Program-made: the position numbers and the translations under genes
The notes under the pieces: model-generated
Told to the model about the DNA's origin: nothing
Databases searched by the model: none
The model's input: only the letters and a program-made list of their open reading frames with translations
Source: Cryptomeria japonica
Lineage: Eukaryota; Streptophyta; Pinopsida; Cupressales; Cupressaceae
Direction: 5' to 3'
NCBI RefSeq assembly: GCF_030272615.1
Contig: NC_081413.1
Location: 187,202,669 to 187,266,668 of the forward strand
DNA: 64,000 nucleotides
In this document: piece after piece, positions 36,366 to 47,737 of the stretch
How positions within the stretch are numbered: the first letter of the stretch is position 1
Layout of the letters: every line of letters begins with the position of its first letter

Positions 36366-37186
36366 TGATGCAGGAGCATCCCTCGTCGATGAGAAATCTT
36401 GCATCAACCAAAAATATTTCCTTTCAGTTTTGTTCTTGTCTAGTTCTTTATGTAGTTTTTTGTGTTCTTACCAGTTGGTACTGATAGTTGCTTGCCTTTC
36501 GTGGTAGATCTTATTTTTGGTTTCCATGATAGTTCATTTGTTCAATTTCATATTTCCAGTTCATTTAAGTTCTTTTCCGGTCAGTTATCACTTCTGGTTG
36601 ACTGTTTTTGGGCTCTAGGATAGTTCTTGTGCTTACCAGTTGGTTTTCCTTCATTACCAATGCGGTTCTTGGCATGTGGATCTATCTTGGGTCTTGTCCG
36701 ATGTTCTTTGGCGTGTGGCCGACCTTCCTGTTGAACCACATCTCTTGGTTGTTATTTTCCAGAAAGATTTCTTTAATTCTTAGGGCTAACCTATTTACTT
36801 GTTTCATTTTCCTGCATTGGTAAATGTAATCTTATGAGGTCGACCCGAATATGTTCCGATGGGTATAAATATGAGGTTATGTAATCATTTGTAGGGGCAG
36901 AGGAAGTAGAATTGAGAATAAGGATTGAGATTTGCATTTTGTGATCTAGTTGATTCTTAGAGTCCCAGATTGGATGGTATCCGGTTGATAGCCTGCACGT
37001 AACTAGTTAATTGTCGGATGTTCTTTGATGATTATATGATGATAACTGGATGATTGTCGAAAGTTCTAAAGTAATAATAAAATCTGTTTATGCAATCTTG
37101 TTATGTTTTCTTGTTTCTTTCATTGTGTTACTCTTAATGCATAAGTCGGTTGATTCTCTTTAAGGTTTTTACTGGTTATGGTTGCA
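36366..37186 (+). repeat. 5' LTR of gypsy A
   Basis: Begins TGATGCAGGAGCATCC and matches 39291-39577 over its first 287 bp. It ends at GGTTGCA just before the primer site. Confidence 0.8.
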
Positions 37187-37191
37187 TTAAG

Positions 37192-37203
37192 AGGTATCAG
37201 AGC
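37192..37203 (+). other. Primer-binding site of gypsy A
   Basis: AGGTATCAGAGC, one change from the initiator-Met type site. Confidence 0.75.
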
Positions 37204-37373
37204 TGGTTATGGATTGGCTAGAATTGTTTTCAAACATTGAGGAATTTATTTGGGTGGATAGATCGCTAATTGGAGGTAGGTTGTGCGTGTGTTCAATAGA
37301 TCGCCGAAGGGAGGTAATTAAAATCGGTAGTTAGATCACCGAGTTGAGGCAACTCATTGGAGTGGAAGAAGAG

Positions 37374-39173
37374 ATGTCGCCTAGAGGGACAAAGCCTCAA
37401 TGGGTAGAGCAGATGATGGAAGACTTCAAGAATGAAGTGAGGAACGAAATCCGAAATGCTTTGGCTAGTTTGTGGAGAAATCCTGATTCTGAGGATGAAT
37501 ATGAGGAAGCCAGTGAAGAGCTTGAGGAAGCTGAAGGACCAAAAGATGAAAGAGAGGAAATATTCCTGAGAGAAGTGGCGCAAGTGAGTAAAGTTTATAA
37601 AGTTGAATTTTAGAACTTTTTCGGAACAGAGAGTTGGAGGATTACTTTGAGTTTGAGGATGTCAAGGACCCGCAAAGAGTCTGGTTGGCACATACTAAGT
37701 TGAAAGGGCATGCTGCCTTGTGGTGGAAATAATTACACAAAGACAGAGTAGAGAATGGTGAATTGAAGATCACCCGATGGAGATAGATGATTGCAAGATT
37801 GAAGGCCAAGTTCATACCGAGATACTATGAACTGGAGTTGTTCAAGAAGTTGTAGAACCTAAAATAGAGAAACATGATTGTGAAGGAATATACCGAGGAA
37901 TTATACAAGGTAGTGATTAGATATGGACATAGAGAGATAGACAGAGAAAAGGTGGAGAGGTACATAAATGGACTTGCATTTAGCATTCAGGATGAGATAA
38001 GCATGTTAAGAGTTTCCACATTTGAAGAAGCTTACTAGTATGCTTTGAAGGTTGAGGAGAAGATGAGAAGAAGATAACCAAATAGAGGGAAGGAGAAATT
38101 CAAAGGTCAGATGAGTGGCAGTATGAAGAAACCAGTTGAGGAAGATAAATCAAAACTTAAGTGGAGTAAAGAACCAGAGCATAAATCTTAGAGGAAAGGC
38201 AGTAGCAGTATCGGTAGAGAATTTCCTGGCAAATGTTACAAGTGTAGAGAAACCAGACATAGATTCTATGAATGTAAGAAAATAATGGTGAGAAGTTGTG
38301 TGGCAAATGAGGAACCAGAAAGTGAAGGTACCAGATCTGACTGTGCACCAGAGAAAGGAGAATCCCTTATGTTCAGAAGAAAGGATACCAAATCTACTCA
38401 GAGGAAGAGTCTTTTCCGGACTGTGTGTAAATCAAGAGGTAAGTGTTGCAAGGTTATTGTAGATAGTGGAAGTACTAACAATTTGGTATCTGAGGAGATG
38501 GTTGTGAAGCTTGGATTGAAGAGACTTGAGCATCCTTTTCTTTATGAGGTAAGTTGGTTGCAAGATGATCAAAAGATAGAGATAACGGAACAATGTTTGG
38601 TGAATTTCAACATTGGGCCTTTTAGAGATGAATTGTTTGGTGAATTTCAACATTGGAACTTTTAGAGATGAAGTTTTGTGTGATGTTGTATCTATGAGTG
38701 CTTGTCATGTCTTGTTAGGAAAACCTTGGTAGTATGATAGAGGAGCTATTTATGACTGTAGAAGAAACCTAGTCACTATTGAGAAGGATGGGCAAAAGTT
38801 CACATTGATTTCTTTGAAGGAGAAAGAGAAGGAGGTGAAGAATCTGAGTCCTGAGAAAAGTTGTAGTACTAAGAAACCGGTGGCAGAGGTTATACTAGAA
38901 GGTTTGAAGAAAGATCTGATGTCAGAGATTATACCAGAGGGTGACATGAGTTTGCAGAAGGATCTGGCAGTTGAACCTGGTGGACAGCTGGAATCGGATG
39001 ACAGAGAGATTATGGTGACACACCGGATGAAGTCTTGTGGCATAAACAAATTAGAGTTGCAAAAGAAAGAAGGCAGTAAACAGAGACAATGTGTAGATTT
39101 GAAGCAAAGAAAGAGAAACAAAGAGAGTCTGAGGTTAGAGAATTCAGTTGAGGCACTGAAGGAGCTAAAGTAG
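37374..39173 (+). pseudogene. Gypsy A gag-protease, broken by ten stops
   Basis: Start ATG 37374 (MSPRGTKPQWVEQMMEDF). The gag core has LKGHAALWWK (about 37700), a YYELELFKKL block, and a zinc knuckle KCYKCRETRHRFYEC near 38230. The retropepsin site is VIVDSGSTNNLVSEEM (about 38455), with the catalytic Asp-Ser-Gly intact, and a late HVLLGKPW block follows. TAG occurs at 37611, 37784, 37853, 37865, 38036, 38189, 38730 and 39171; TAA at 37730 and 38075. Each sits where the surrounding protein suggests glutamine. A base is missing from a T-run near 37620, and a 40-bp tandem duplication shifts the frame near 38634. Confidence 0.82.
38594..38673 (+). repeat. 40-bp tandem duplication in the protease region
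   Basis: Two copies (38594-38633 and 38634-38673), nearly identical. Forty is not a multiple of three, so the second copy shifts the reading frame, which then ends in a stop. Confidence 0.9.
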
Positions 39174-39290
39174 AGGTTGGAAGATAAAGAAGATGTTTGG
39201 ATCATAAATGAGCATGGGCTCTTTATTCCGAATCCTTTTACATGTTCATGAGCTGCCTCTCATGGAACATATTTTTCTACCTGGGTTGTC

Positions 39291-39577
39291 TGATGCAGGA
39301 GCATCCCTAGTCGATGAGCAATCTTGCATCAACCAAAAATATTTCCTTTCAATTTTGTTCTTGTCTAGTTCTTTATGCAGTTTTATGTGTTCTTACTGGT
39401 TGGTACCGGTAGTTGCTTTCTTTTTGTGGAAGATCTTATTTTCAGTTTCTAGGCTAGTTCATGTGTTCAATTCCATATTTCAAGTTCATTTAGGTTCTTT
39501 TCTGGTCAATTCTCGCTTCGATTGACTGTTTCTGGGTTCTGAGATAGTTCTTGTGCTTACCGGTTGGTTTTCCTTCA
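39291..39577 (+). repeat. 3' LTR of gypsy A, truncated
   Basis: Matches 36366-36652; broken at TCCTTCA, where minus-strand gypsy B gag sequence starts. Confidence 0.85.
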
Positions 39578-40509
39578 ACATGCTTAGGGGGGATAGCTCG
39601 AACAATGTCAAGAGAAAGTGGGCTCGCAACATCAAATGTGGGCACACTAAACTTAGACTGATTCATAGAGGCAATTTGTTGCTGTAAAGAAGAGACAGTT
39701 TGTGCAAGATTGTTAATGGTCGCTTCAGTCGAAGAGTTCATATTAGACATGTTAGATTGTGATGGAGGTATTATGTTATTGAAAGAAGGTATTGATTGAG
39801 AGTAAGGTGGCGGGACACTATGATAGTTAGTCATAGGAGATGATTGGAAAGAAGGAACACTACAAGGAGGAATGGAATGGTTAATTGAATTGCCCCCTTG
39901 CGTCATGTTCATTTGTGGAGATGTAATAGGGACACTCATTGAAGGAATGAATGAAGAAGTTGGATTGATTGAAAAAGAAGGATTGCCCCCATGACTGGTG
40001 ATCATAGGTGGAATGTTTTCTATTGAAGTAGTCATTATGTTTGATGTAAAAGTAGGTATACTAGCAATATAAGTTGTCAAAGGGGTAGAATGATTGACTT
40101 GAGTAGGAGGTTGTGTATAACCTAAAGTTTCAGCACAACTCTTCATAGGCATCACATTCAAATCCACGATGTGTGCAATACTACGTAAAATATCAATTCC
40201 ATTCTTATCACTTTGAACCATACGTTTTAGACCCTCAATTAATGAAAGAGCTTGACTATCGAGGTATTCTTGAGACATCCATTGCTGAAAATCATCAAAT
40301 TGGTTATCCAATTTCGAAAGTTGTTCTACAGAAACCTCATGGAGAGCTTCTTCATCATTAAGAGGATTAGAGGAATTACCCATGTCCTCGTTAGAAAGGC
40401 CATTCAAATTAGGTTCCATCTCCTCGGTAATTAAACCTTGGAAAGACTTAATTCTAAGGCTTCGTCTAACGGGAATAGTGTAAGTAGGGCTTATTGTTGT
40501 AAAACTCAT
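39578..40509 (-). pseudogene. Gypsy B gag N-terminal part
   Basis: Open from ATG 40509 (MSFTTISPTYTIPVRRSLRI) for about 310 codons without a stop, then running into gypsy A LTR sequence. It has a helical acidic section (SVEQLSKLDNQFDDF), a long Ser/Pro/Asn/Met-rich low-complexity middle, and a coiled-coil-like NLAQTVSSLQQQIASMNQ. Plant gypsy Gags often begin with such an extension before the capsid-like domain, which is missing here. Position downstream of an LTR and leader supports Gag, but similarity is not decisive. It is the cleanest open frame in this part of the window. Confidence 0.55.
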
Positions 40510-41854
40510 GCACTAGAGAGAGAGAGAAGATTTTGAATTTTGAAAATAAAGTTGGCGAAATTGAGCAATGAGATAATGATTATCCAATTTCCAAGAAAGG
40601 TAGGCACAATTGAAAATTAGGGCCAAGGGGGTAGCACTTAATTTTAATTGTTATCTAGAAAATTGAAATCTTGAATTTTGAATTTATTTTCGAATTTAGA
40701 GGTAGAAAATTTCAATAAAATCAGCCAATCTCCTAGATTTAAGCTGTTAAATGCAATCATGACAATCTCCCAAAGTTTCAGAAAAAATATCGGGGACCGT
40801 GGCGAATGGAGTGCACACGGTCCTCGCAACTTTTTTCGAAATTTTTAGGGATGAAAGTTATGATGATTTTAAAGCTAATCTGGAAAAATTGAGCGATTTT
40901 ACGATCTGTAGATAGGCCAAATTAAAGTTGCAATCTCAAAATTGAACCCTACCAAGATTGTTGAAAAATGCAAAATTTGAATTTTGAAAAGGAGAGGGAA
41001 ACTGAAATTTTGAATTTTAAGATTTTAGAAGGAATACTAAAAGCAATGCAAGCTTTGAAATTTAAAAGTTGACTCAATTTCATGCAAAATTCAAATTTGA
41101 AAGTGGAAATCAAGGTTGTTGCAATTAAACACTTAATTTCAAAAGTCACAAATTGCAAAAAATTTGAATAAAGCATTGAAACTTCGAATGAATGCCAACA
41201 CACTTTTCAGATTTAGGACTGTAAGAAACACAATTTTAACACAATTTCAATTTCAACAATTTTTGAATGATTATAAGCCTTAATCCAAGCAATCACTAGA
41301 CCAACTTTGACTTTAATTTTGAAAGTGTTAGAATTGATGAAATCAGCCAAGATTCTGAATTCTAGCAGAAAAATACAGTAAGATTTAGCTCCCGAAATTT
41401 TGGAAAAAAATGTTGGGGACGATGGCGCTCGGGGTGCACACGGTCCTCGCAACTTTTTTCAAAATTTTCAGGGATGATAGATATTATGATTTTGTTGCGG
41501 AATCCAAAGTTACAGCCGATTTGGAGGTGTTTTGATCAGTGAAATCATCGGTCAAAAGTTGAATCAAGAGGGTTTTAAAGATTAGGGTTTTGACACTTAA
41601 CCACTTAATTTTCAGAATTAAAGCACAAATATGATTTGACAATTTGCAATAGAAGGGTAGATCTGAAACAAGCATTAACAATTAAACATTTCACAAGCTC
41701 AATTACTAAAAAGAAAATTTAGGGTTTTTATGCAATTAACCTCTAAAATTTGCAAAAGATCAAACATGGAAATGTAATTAAGGAATTTTTTTTTTTTTTT
41801 CAGATCTAACCATGAATAATTAGAATTAGGATGTTCACGTTAGGTTCACCAAAA
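40510..41854 (-). other. Gypsy B leader with repeated G/C-rich modules
   Basis: Mostly A/T-rich, with two copies of a roughly 90-bp module (about 40790-40880 and 41407-41495) around TGCACACGGTCCTCGCAAC. A primer-site candidate TGGTGAACC lies at 41851-41843 beside the LTR, but I could not assign its tRNA. Confidence 0.5.
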
Positions 41855-43069
41855 TGTAAAGCGGAAAATCGAACCCTAAGTGTTCCCCCACTCCAAGGAG
41901 AGAGAAAGGAGGTCACTAAGATTGACGGTTTTCACTTAGGAGAGACTTTACATTCAAAAGAGGGGTTGAAACTCACAAGATCCAATCCCACACAATGCAA
42001 GATTGAATTCTAAATGAGTTTCAAGGGTTGAGACAACAAGGATACCCTCTTTTGTAAAGAATGTAGATAGAAGGATTGAACTAGGAGTGTATGTAAAAGT
42101 AAGAAAGATTCGCTTGTAGACGGAGATAGGGACACGGGATGAAGCTACGGACCTGAAATTAGCAGTAAAATGTCGAGACGATGTTGTCCTGCAAGTTTGA
42201 ATGAAAGTTGACGGGACGATGGCACCCGGAGTGCACACGGTCCTCCAAAAAATCCGCGAAACAAAGGGGGATCTGTTCGTCTCTGCACAAGGATTCCAGA
42301 TCTTCAATTACAGCCGCGTACCTGCAACCTACACACAGAAAAGAGAGGATGATTGGGGGGTTAGGGATAAGGGGTTTGCCTTCAAGTCAAACCCCGATTT
42401 TGGAATTAACCAAGAAATGAGAATGCTGTAAATGTAAATGTTTGTAATGTAATCAAGTATTGATACCTTGTTGTAAGAATGTTTGTATTCTTACATGCGA
42501 AGGTGTAATGATGTTGTATGTTGTATGTTGTAGGTGATCTCCTCTTCAATGGTTGAATCCTTGTCTTGAATGCAACACCTAGCCTTGAATGGAGACTTAG
42601 AACGCTCAATTGCTTGAAGGAATGCTTGAATGCTTGAATGTTTGAAAACCGCTTCCGCCTCTTGCACACATATGTTTCGCCCTCCTTCCTTTTTTTTTCT
42701 CTTTTTTTTTTTCCCTCCTTCTCTGGGAGGGGAAATGTAGTTTATATACTTGTCAATTAGGGTTAGGAGACTGATTTTTCCGACCTTAGGCCGACCTAGG
42801 AGCATTATTTTCCAAATTGCAAACTTGAAGACCCGATGCCCAACAAGAGACCGGGCCCAAAATAGGGCCAGGGACCAGGGCACTGGGCGCCATGGTCCCA
42901 CCTCCCAGGATAGTAGGGTGCAAGGAGGATCAGGCCAAGGTGCACAAAGATGCAGTTTTTGATGTCGTAAATAGGTTTCGGGGTCTCCATTCAGGTTCAA
43001 CGTTGCACCGCCATCGTGAAGACCCAAATGCAGTTGAAATTGCAAGTGTCACAATTTTACGATGCTACA
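41855..43069 (-). repeat. Putative 5' LTR of gypsy B
   Basis: From TGTAAAGCGG to GATGCTACA, about 1,215 bp, similar in parts to the solo LTR 14788-15936. The right end is set by that similarity only. Confidence 0.5.
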
Positions 43070-43099
43070 GTATTCACAATACACATTTCCACTCTCCTT

Positions 43100-44530
43100 T
43101 TCATTTGGCCATGTTGATTGCTCCTCCCTAGACAAAACTCCAAGTTCCTTGAGTATGACATCCCTTGATTAGAAAATAAATTGGGTATTCAAATTTCAAA
43201 TTTTGGATCCTTTTACATTCTCACATACCCAATGAAAAATAATCATCCTTGATATCTAACTTGAACCATTTATCCTTAGGAATATTCAAAAAAGTCTCAA
43301 AACCATATACTCTTAAATGTGTTGCAACATGCTTCTTACCTATTCATATTTCATATGTTGTCTTTTTCTCAAGTGTTTAAAAGGCTAAACCCAAGACTAG
43401 CATTGTTCAAAAGGCTTTGGATTGATCTAATAAGGTTATTTTCAACCTTTCAATCACTCCATTCTATTACATGGTGTATATGGTTTTTTTCATTTTCCTA
43501 ACAATACAATTGTTCTTGTACTATACCTCAAACTTCTTAAAGAAAAATCTCCATTGTTGTTTGATCTTAGCACATTGATCCTCTTACTAGCTTTAATTTC
43601 TTCAAAAAAAAATTAATTATTTTCACATGAGTAATAGTTTAGATTTTTTCCTAAGAAAATACACTCAAGAATGTATATAATAATCATTAGTGATAGAGAC
43701 AAAGTACCAAAGCTTACCAATTGAGTGTATATACATAGGCTAAAAAACATTACTATGGATCACTTACAAAAAATCCCCTACTCTAAAAAATCTTAAATAA
43801 AATTATAACATATTTTTCTTTACAAATAGATAATGCCCATGATTGATAATGCTCATGATTGATAAAATTAAATAAATAATGCTCATGCAATTTAGAACCA
43901 ATATAATAGTCTACCACATCTTCCACCATATCATTTCTCACAATTTTTTTAACTTTTTTGTCGAATATGACAGTTAGTGATGCCACAACATTCATATTTA
44001 ATAACATCGACATAACTACATAATGATGATGACAAATTTAACTCAAAAATGACATGTAAACCTAGAATTCAATCATCTAAGAGACAAAAAATAAATTTCT
44101 AGCCAAAAATAGTATATGTAAAGCACTAGAGAATACCCTTGCTCTCTCATCCATAAAAAATATTTTCACCTCTCCTCTTGTTATCGCCAAGTATAACATG
44201 TATGTCATCATATTTCTTGTAATTAGAATATTGTTTCTTGTATTGATTTTCCTGGTATCATGTACTTGATATAATCAACCAATAATCATAATTAACAATG
44301 TTAGTAGATACAAAGGTATCATTGACATAGTCATTGGTTTCAAAAGATCTATCAAAATAATAAATCTTCTTCTTGGAAGGATAATTCTTCTTTATGTGAC
44401 CTCTTTTGTCATTTTTAGCTAATTTTGTGAGGGTTTCTATACTCCATTCCAAAAATTCATCATTGTAGTAGTATGGTAGATGTGTTTGGAATGTTCCCAT
44501 GCCTCTAGCTTGAGATTTTGTGCACATAAA
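43100..44530 (-). pseudogene. Copia IV fragment: gag end, protease and integrase
   Basis: The minus strand reads, from about 44430, NDKRGHIKKNYPSKKK (a decayed zinc knuckle), then NYDYWLIIS (a decayed protease site), and near 43470 an NGVIERLK integrase motif followed by VATHLRVYGFETFLNIPKDK and a GYKLW-type region. Stops and shifts are frequent. It abuts the gypsy C 5' LTR and may have truncated it. No LTR was identified. Confidence 0.6.
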
Positions 44531-44536
44531 TGTTTG

Positions 44537-45034
44537 ATCACTGACAAAGTCATAGATAGGGTTTCCCTCCTTGACATGTGCTATCTATTTCTCTCTAACA
44601 TCCTTATAAGGATTTGTTGTGCATGTATGCAATGTGAAATCTATTTGCAATTTTTATTTGTGGATTTTTTTTAATACATTCCAAACCCCTTACCTTCATA
44701 TTTATCTTCAAGAATTATGAAATAATGAATTGTGTGAGTTCCTAGAGTACTTTGATAAATCCTATGTGCTATTATGGAAAGGAAGAAACACTCTTTATTC
44801 TAGGTGCACCACCCCCCTCTCTCTCTCTCTCTTCCTTTGGAAGTTGTTAGATTAGGGTTATTTTGTAGGCCATTTAGTATTGGATTGGATCAACGCTCTG
44901 AATCTAGGTTAGAAAGGAATTGTTCTTTATTTGAAGGTTTGATCTTAATCACAAGGGTCCTACACCTTGAGATCAATTCCATTGTGTCATTGGAATACTA
45001 AACCAATTTTAGCAGGGTGTACTTTCATGTGATA
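44537..45034 (+). repeat. 5' LTR of gypsy C (proposed)
   Basis: Shared landmarks with 56055-56738: GACAAAGTCATAG, a GCTATTATGG/GCTATTATAG block, ATTGGATTGGATCAACGCTC, and CATTGGAATACTA/CATTGGAATGCTA. It contains a short CT run (44816-44831). Heavily diverged. Confidence 0.6.
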
Positions 45035-45639
45035 ATTTTTGGCATGCTTGGTAGGACCACTTTGATGAGTTTCATGTTATTTACTAGGAATATTGGTGTT
45101 GGTATTAGTACTTATAGTCATTAGATGTAATTATTCAAGCACTACATGACTTTGCACACTATACACACTTTGGTTCTGAATAAACTTGAAAATTTTCATG
45201 CAAAGAATTCAAATTAGAGCATTTTTAACAGGTAATTTCTATTTTGTTGAATTACAATATTTTAATTTAATAAGAAGAACTAGTAAAAATAACTAGATAT
45301 CTTGTAACATCATCTCCTAAAGCTCAAACTACAACCCAATTTAGTAGATATTTCCAACCAAGGACACTTGCTACTTTGTTAAATAGAACACTATCCTACA
45401 CTCCTTCAAGGGTTTTACCTATATATTATATATTTTTTTACCTTTAATGGTGTCATTCCTCTTGTTTTAGCTCAAAGTGATGATATACTAGTGGCTGCCC
45501 TAAAGAGTGTACCCTACTTCATTATTGAAATAACCACCACCCTTATATAACACATACACGATATTGCCAATATTTTCTCCATTCATAACATCATAGAAGA
45601 TATTTTTTATGTGAGTCTCTTAACTACTTCCTTGAAAGG

Positions 45640-45945
45640 AAAGTCATTGTAGTGGTAAAGGGGTTGCAACCTAATTCCATTCACAATTGGGATGAGCTAG
45701 GTGAAAATCTTTGCAAGAAATTTAAGGAAAACAGTGATCACCTATCACTTTCCAAGAAGATAATTATAATCAAGAGACCATCCATGAACTCATGAGAGAT
45801 TTCATTTTTAATTTTTAGAAATCCTAAGATATAATACCTACCTTGGTGAAGCCATCTCCAAACCATGTCTTCCTATATTATTTGAGAGCTCTTATCAAGG
45901 GATTTTTTTTATGATGCAATCTGTGGGAGGAAAAAATATATTAAA
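45640..45945 (+). pseudogene. Gypsy C gag fragment before the Copia III insertion
   Basis: Reads QPNSIHNWDELGENLCKKFK and DHLSLSKK, matching the gypsy gag pattern of a Trp-Asp-Glu-Leu block followed by a basic Lys-Phe segment. It continues at 53442 after the Copia III duplication TTAAA, then dissolves into stops. Confidence 0.55.
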
Positions 45946-47492
45946 TGATAACTCAATGATGAACAGTGAGTACCAAATCGGTACTGAGAGGGGGGGGGGA
46001 TGAATCAGTACAGACACAAAAACTTTTCCTGAACTGGTTTGACTGCAAACAGTGCACTTGATAGACAAACACTAATACCGGTCTAAACCAGATTACTACC
46101 GGTTAAACATAATGAGACTGTGAAAGACATAAACCGGCAACACTTAGCTTTCCATACAATCTACTCCCTCATTTCCACTTCATTCTTATGCATAAACAGA
46201 TAATCTATCATCAGAGATACAATAATAAACTAGAACAACATGATTCACCACTAAACAGGAAATAACAAAACATCACATGAAAGAGGCATCACACATGACA
46301 CACATATTTTTCACGTGGAAACCCAACTGGGAAAAACCACGACGGGGATGAATACCCACAAGCTATTTTTGAACTCTTTAGAAGTCCACTCTGTTAGGAG
46401 CCTAGTCTGGTTAAAGACTGTTACAACAGGTTTTGTTAGGAACCGATCCTGTTAGGGATCACCCGGTTAAGGGATGGCTAGAATACCCGGTTAAGGGTTA
46501 AACCCTATTAAAGGTTACCTTGCTAGAGGATTTTATGAACTCAATGGCTTTGAGTTACCCTATTAAAGGATTTACAACAAGCCGGTTAAAGCTACCCTGT
46601 TAAGGGATTTTCCAACTGTTGAAGTGATTAGAGATCAACAGGTATTACAATGATCTGGTAATAGCACTCAATGCCAATGCAGATCCATTTTAGTTCCTTC
46701 CTTCTGCACACACACTTTGCAGGTATCAATTCTCTTATTTGGTCTGGCAAGAATCACGTATCTTTGCACTTAGATACACACACAACATTTGCCAATGACC
46801 TCAACATGAAACACAACATCGACCTTATAGGAAACAGATAGGTCTGTAGCATAAATCCTAAACCCTAAACATTTAGGTTGAGCAATTCAATCAGTTCAAT
46901 CCTGACCATTGAACACTTTGCATTTGAATACAATGGTCTTGAACAGATCTCAAGACATTCTCCATCGTTCATTCTTCACCTCTTCTTGGAGGCGATAACC
47001 CATCATGCATTCTTCACCGTTTGCAAGGACTTCACACAATCCCGAGGTAGATAGGATCAATCCCCTTCATGCAAGATCCTTCATGCGCATGAGGCTGACA
47101 TGGCAACACGATCTGATCTCTATTACAATGCTAACTCATCACACAATGCCATTGGTTGAATCACACAAGCTCAAAACACTTCAACTAGAAACCCTTAGGC
47201 TGGGACTACCAACCGGTAGTCATACCATATTAAACCTTGATAGAAAACATTCCATATATCGGTTCACTTGGAAAAACATACTGCTTCACCTTTTGCACAT
47301 ATATCAGTTCACAACATTATACCGGTTCACTTTGCCAGTTGCTTAACTTCAATAAACCGGTTCACTCTTCAACATATTATTGGTTCACTCTTCAGCATAT
47401 TACCGGTTCTCTCTTCAGCATATTGACATCAATGACAACACAATATCATCATGTCAACATACTCTGCACATATGCCATCAATCTCCCCAACA
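45946..47492 (-). repeat. 3' LTR of Copia III
   Basis: 1,547 bp. Ends CCATCAATCTCCCCAACA, that is, with 12 bp more than the 5' LTR at the same point. It carries the terminal hairpin GTACTGA (45981-45987) and TCAGTAC (46005-46011). Confidence 0.93.
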
Positions 47493-47498
47493 ATCTCC
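47475..47498 (-). repeat. 12-bp tandem duplication at the polypurine tract/LTR boundary
   Basis: CCATCAATCTCC (47475-47486) and CCAACAATCTCC (47487-47498) differ at one base. The first copy has no counterpart in the 5' LTR. Confidence 0.85.
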
Positions 47499-47507
47499 CC
47501 CTTTGGC
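47493..47507 (-). other. Polypurine tract of Copia III
   Basis: Minus strand GCCAAAGGGGGAGAT directly before TGTTGG. Confidence 0.88.
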
Positions 47508-47737
47508 ATTGATGGCAATATACAAAGATATCTCTCTTTCTGCATCACATCTTCTCCTTAATACTGTAGATATCTTCTCCGCCTCACATCTTCTCCCCCT
47601 TTGACAACAATGCCAAAGTGGAGGCACAAGCTTCCCTATTCCACTATGCTGCTCCCCCTGAGGAGTAGCATCCTTCAACACATCAATCCTAAAAAGATAT
47701 AGCAAAGTAAGATCTGACTGATGTGGAGCACAAACCT

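Larger units (their letters stand above)
36366..39577 (+). mobile_element. Gypsy A: LTR element with gag and protease but no polymerase
   Basis: 5' LTR 36366-37186, primer site at 37192, gag-protease 37374-39173, 3' LTR from 39291 truncated at 39577 by a junction with gypsy B. The internal region is only about 2.1 kb. No reverse transcriptase, RNase H or integrase motif is present, and no polypurine tract is evident before the 3' LTR. Either polymerase was deleted exactly up to the LTR, or the lineage moves as a gag-only element. Confidence 0.8.
39578..43069 (-). mobile_element. Gypsy B: 5' LTR, long leader and gag N-terminus
   Basis: A minus-strand gypsy fragment. A putative 5' LTR (41855-43069) is followed in element direction by a leader of about 1.35 kb and by the first part of gag. 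Everything downstream is lost at the junction with gypsy A. The LTR resembles the solo LTR at 14788-15936. A G/C-rich module with a TGCACACGGTCCTC core occurs twice in the leader and once in the LTR. Confidence 0.6.

Noticed and set aside
37611-39173. Genetic-code change (TAG read as Gln)
   Set aside because: The final stops of other elements are TAA, frameshifts accompany the TAGs, and the plant nuclear code is standard; methylation decay explains the pattern.
41954-43131. Several frames of 60-184 codons on both strands
   Set aside because: They lie in the putative gypsy B LTR, overlap one another on opposite strands and show no domain.
47005-47604. Plus-strand frames, with a counterpart at 52961-53302
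   Set aside because: They are antisense frames in the two Copia III LTRs; their similarity to each other reflects the LTR repeat.
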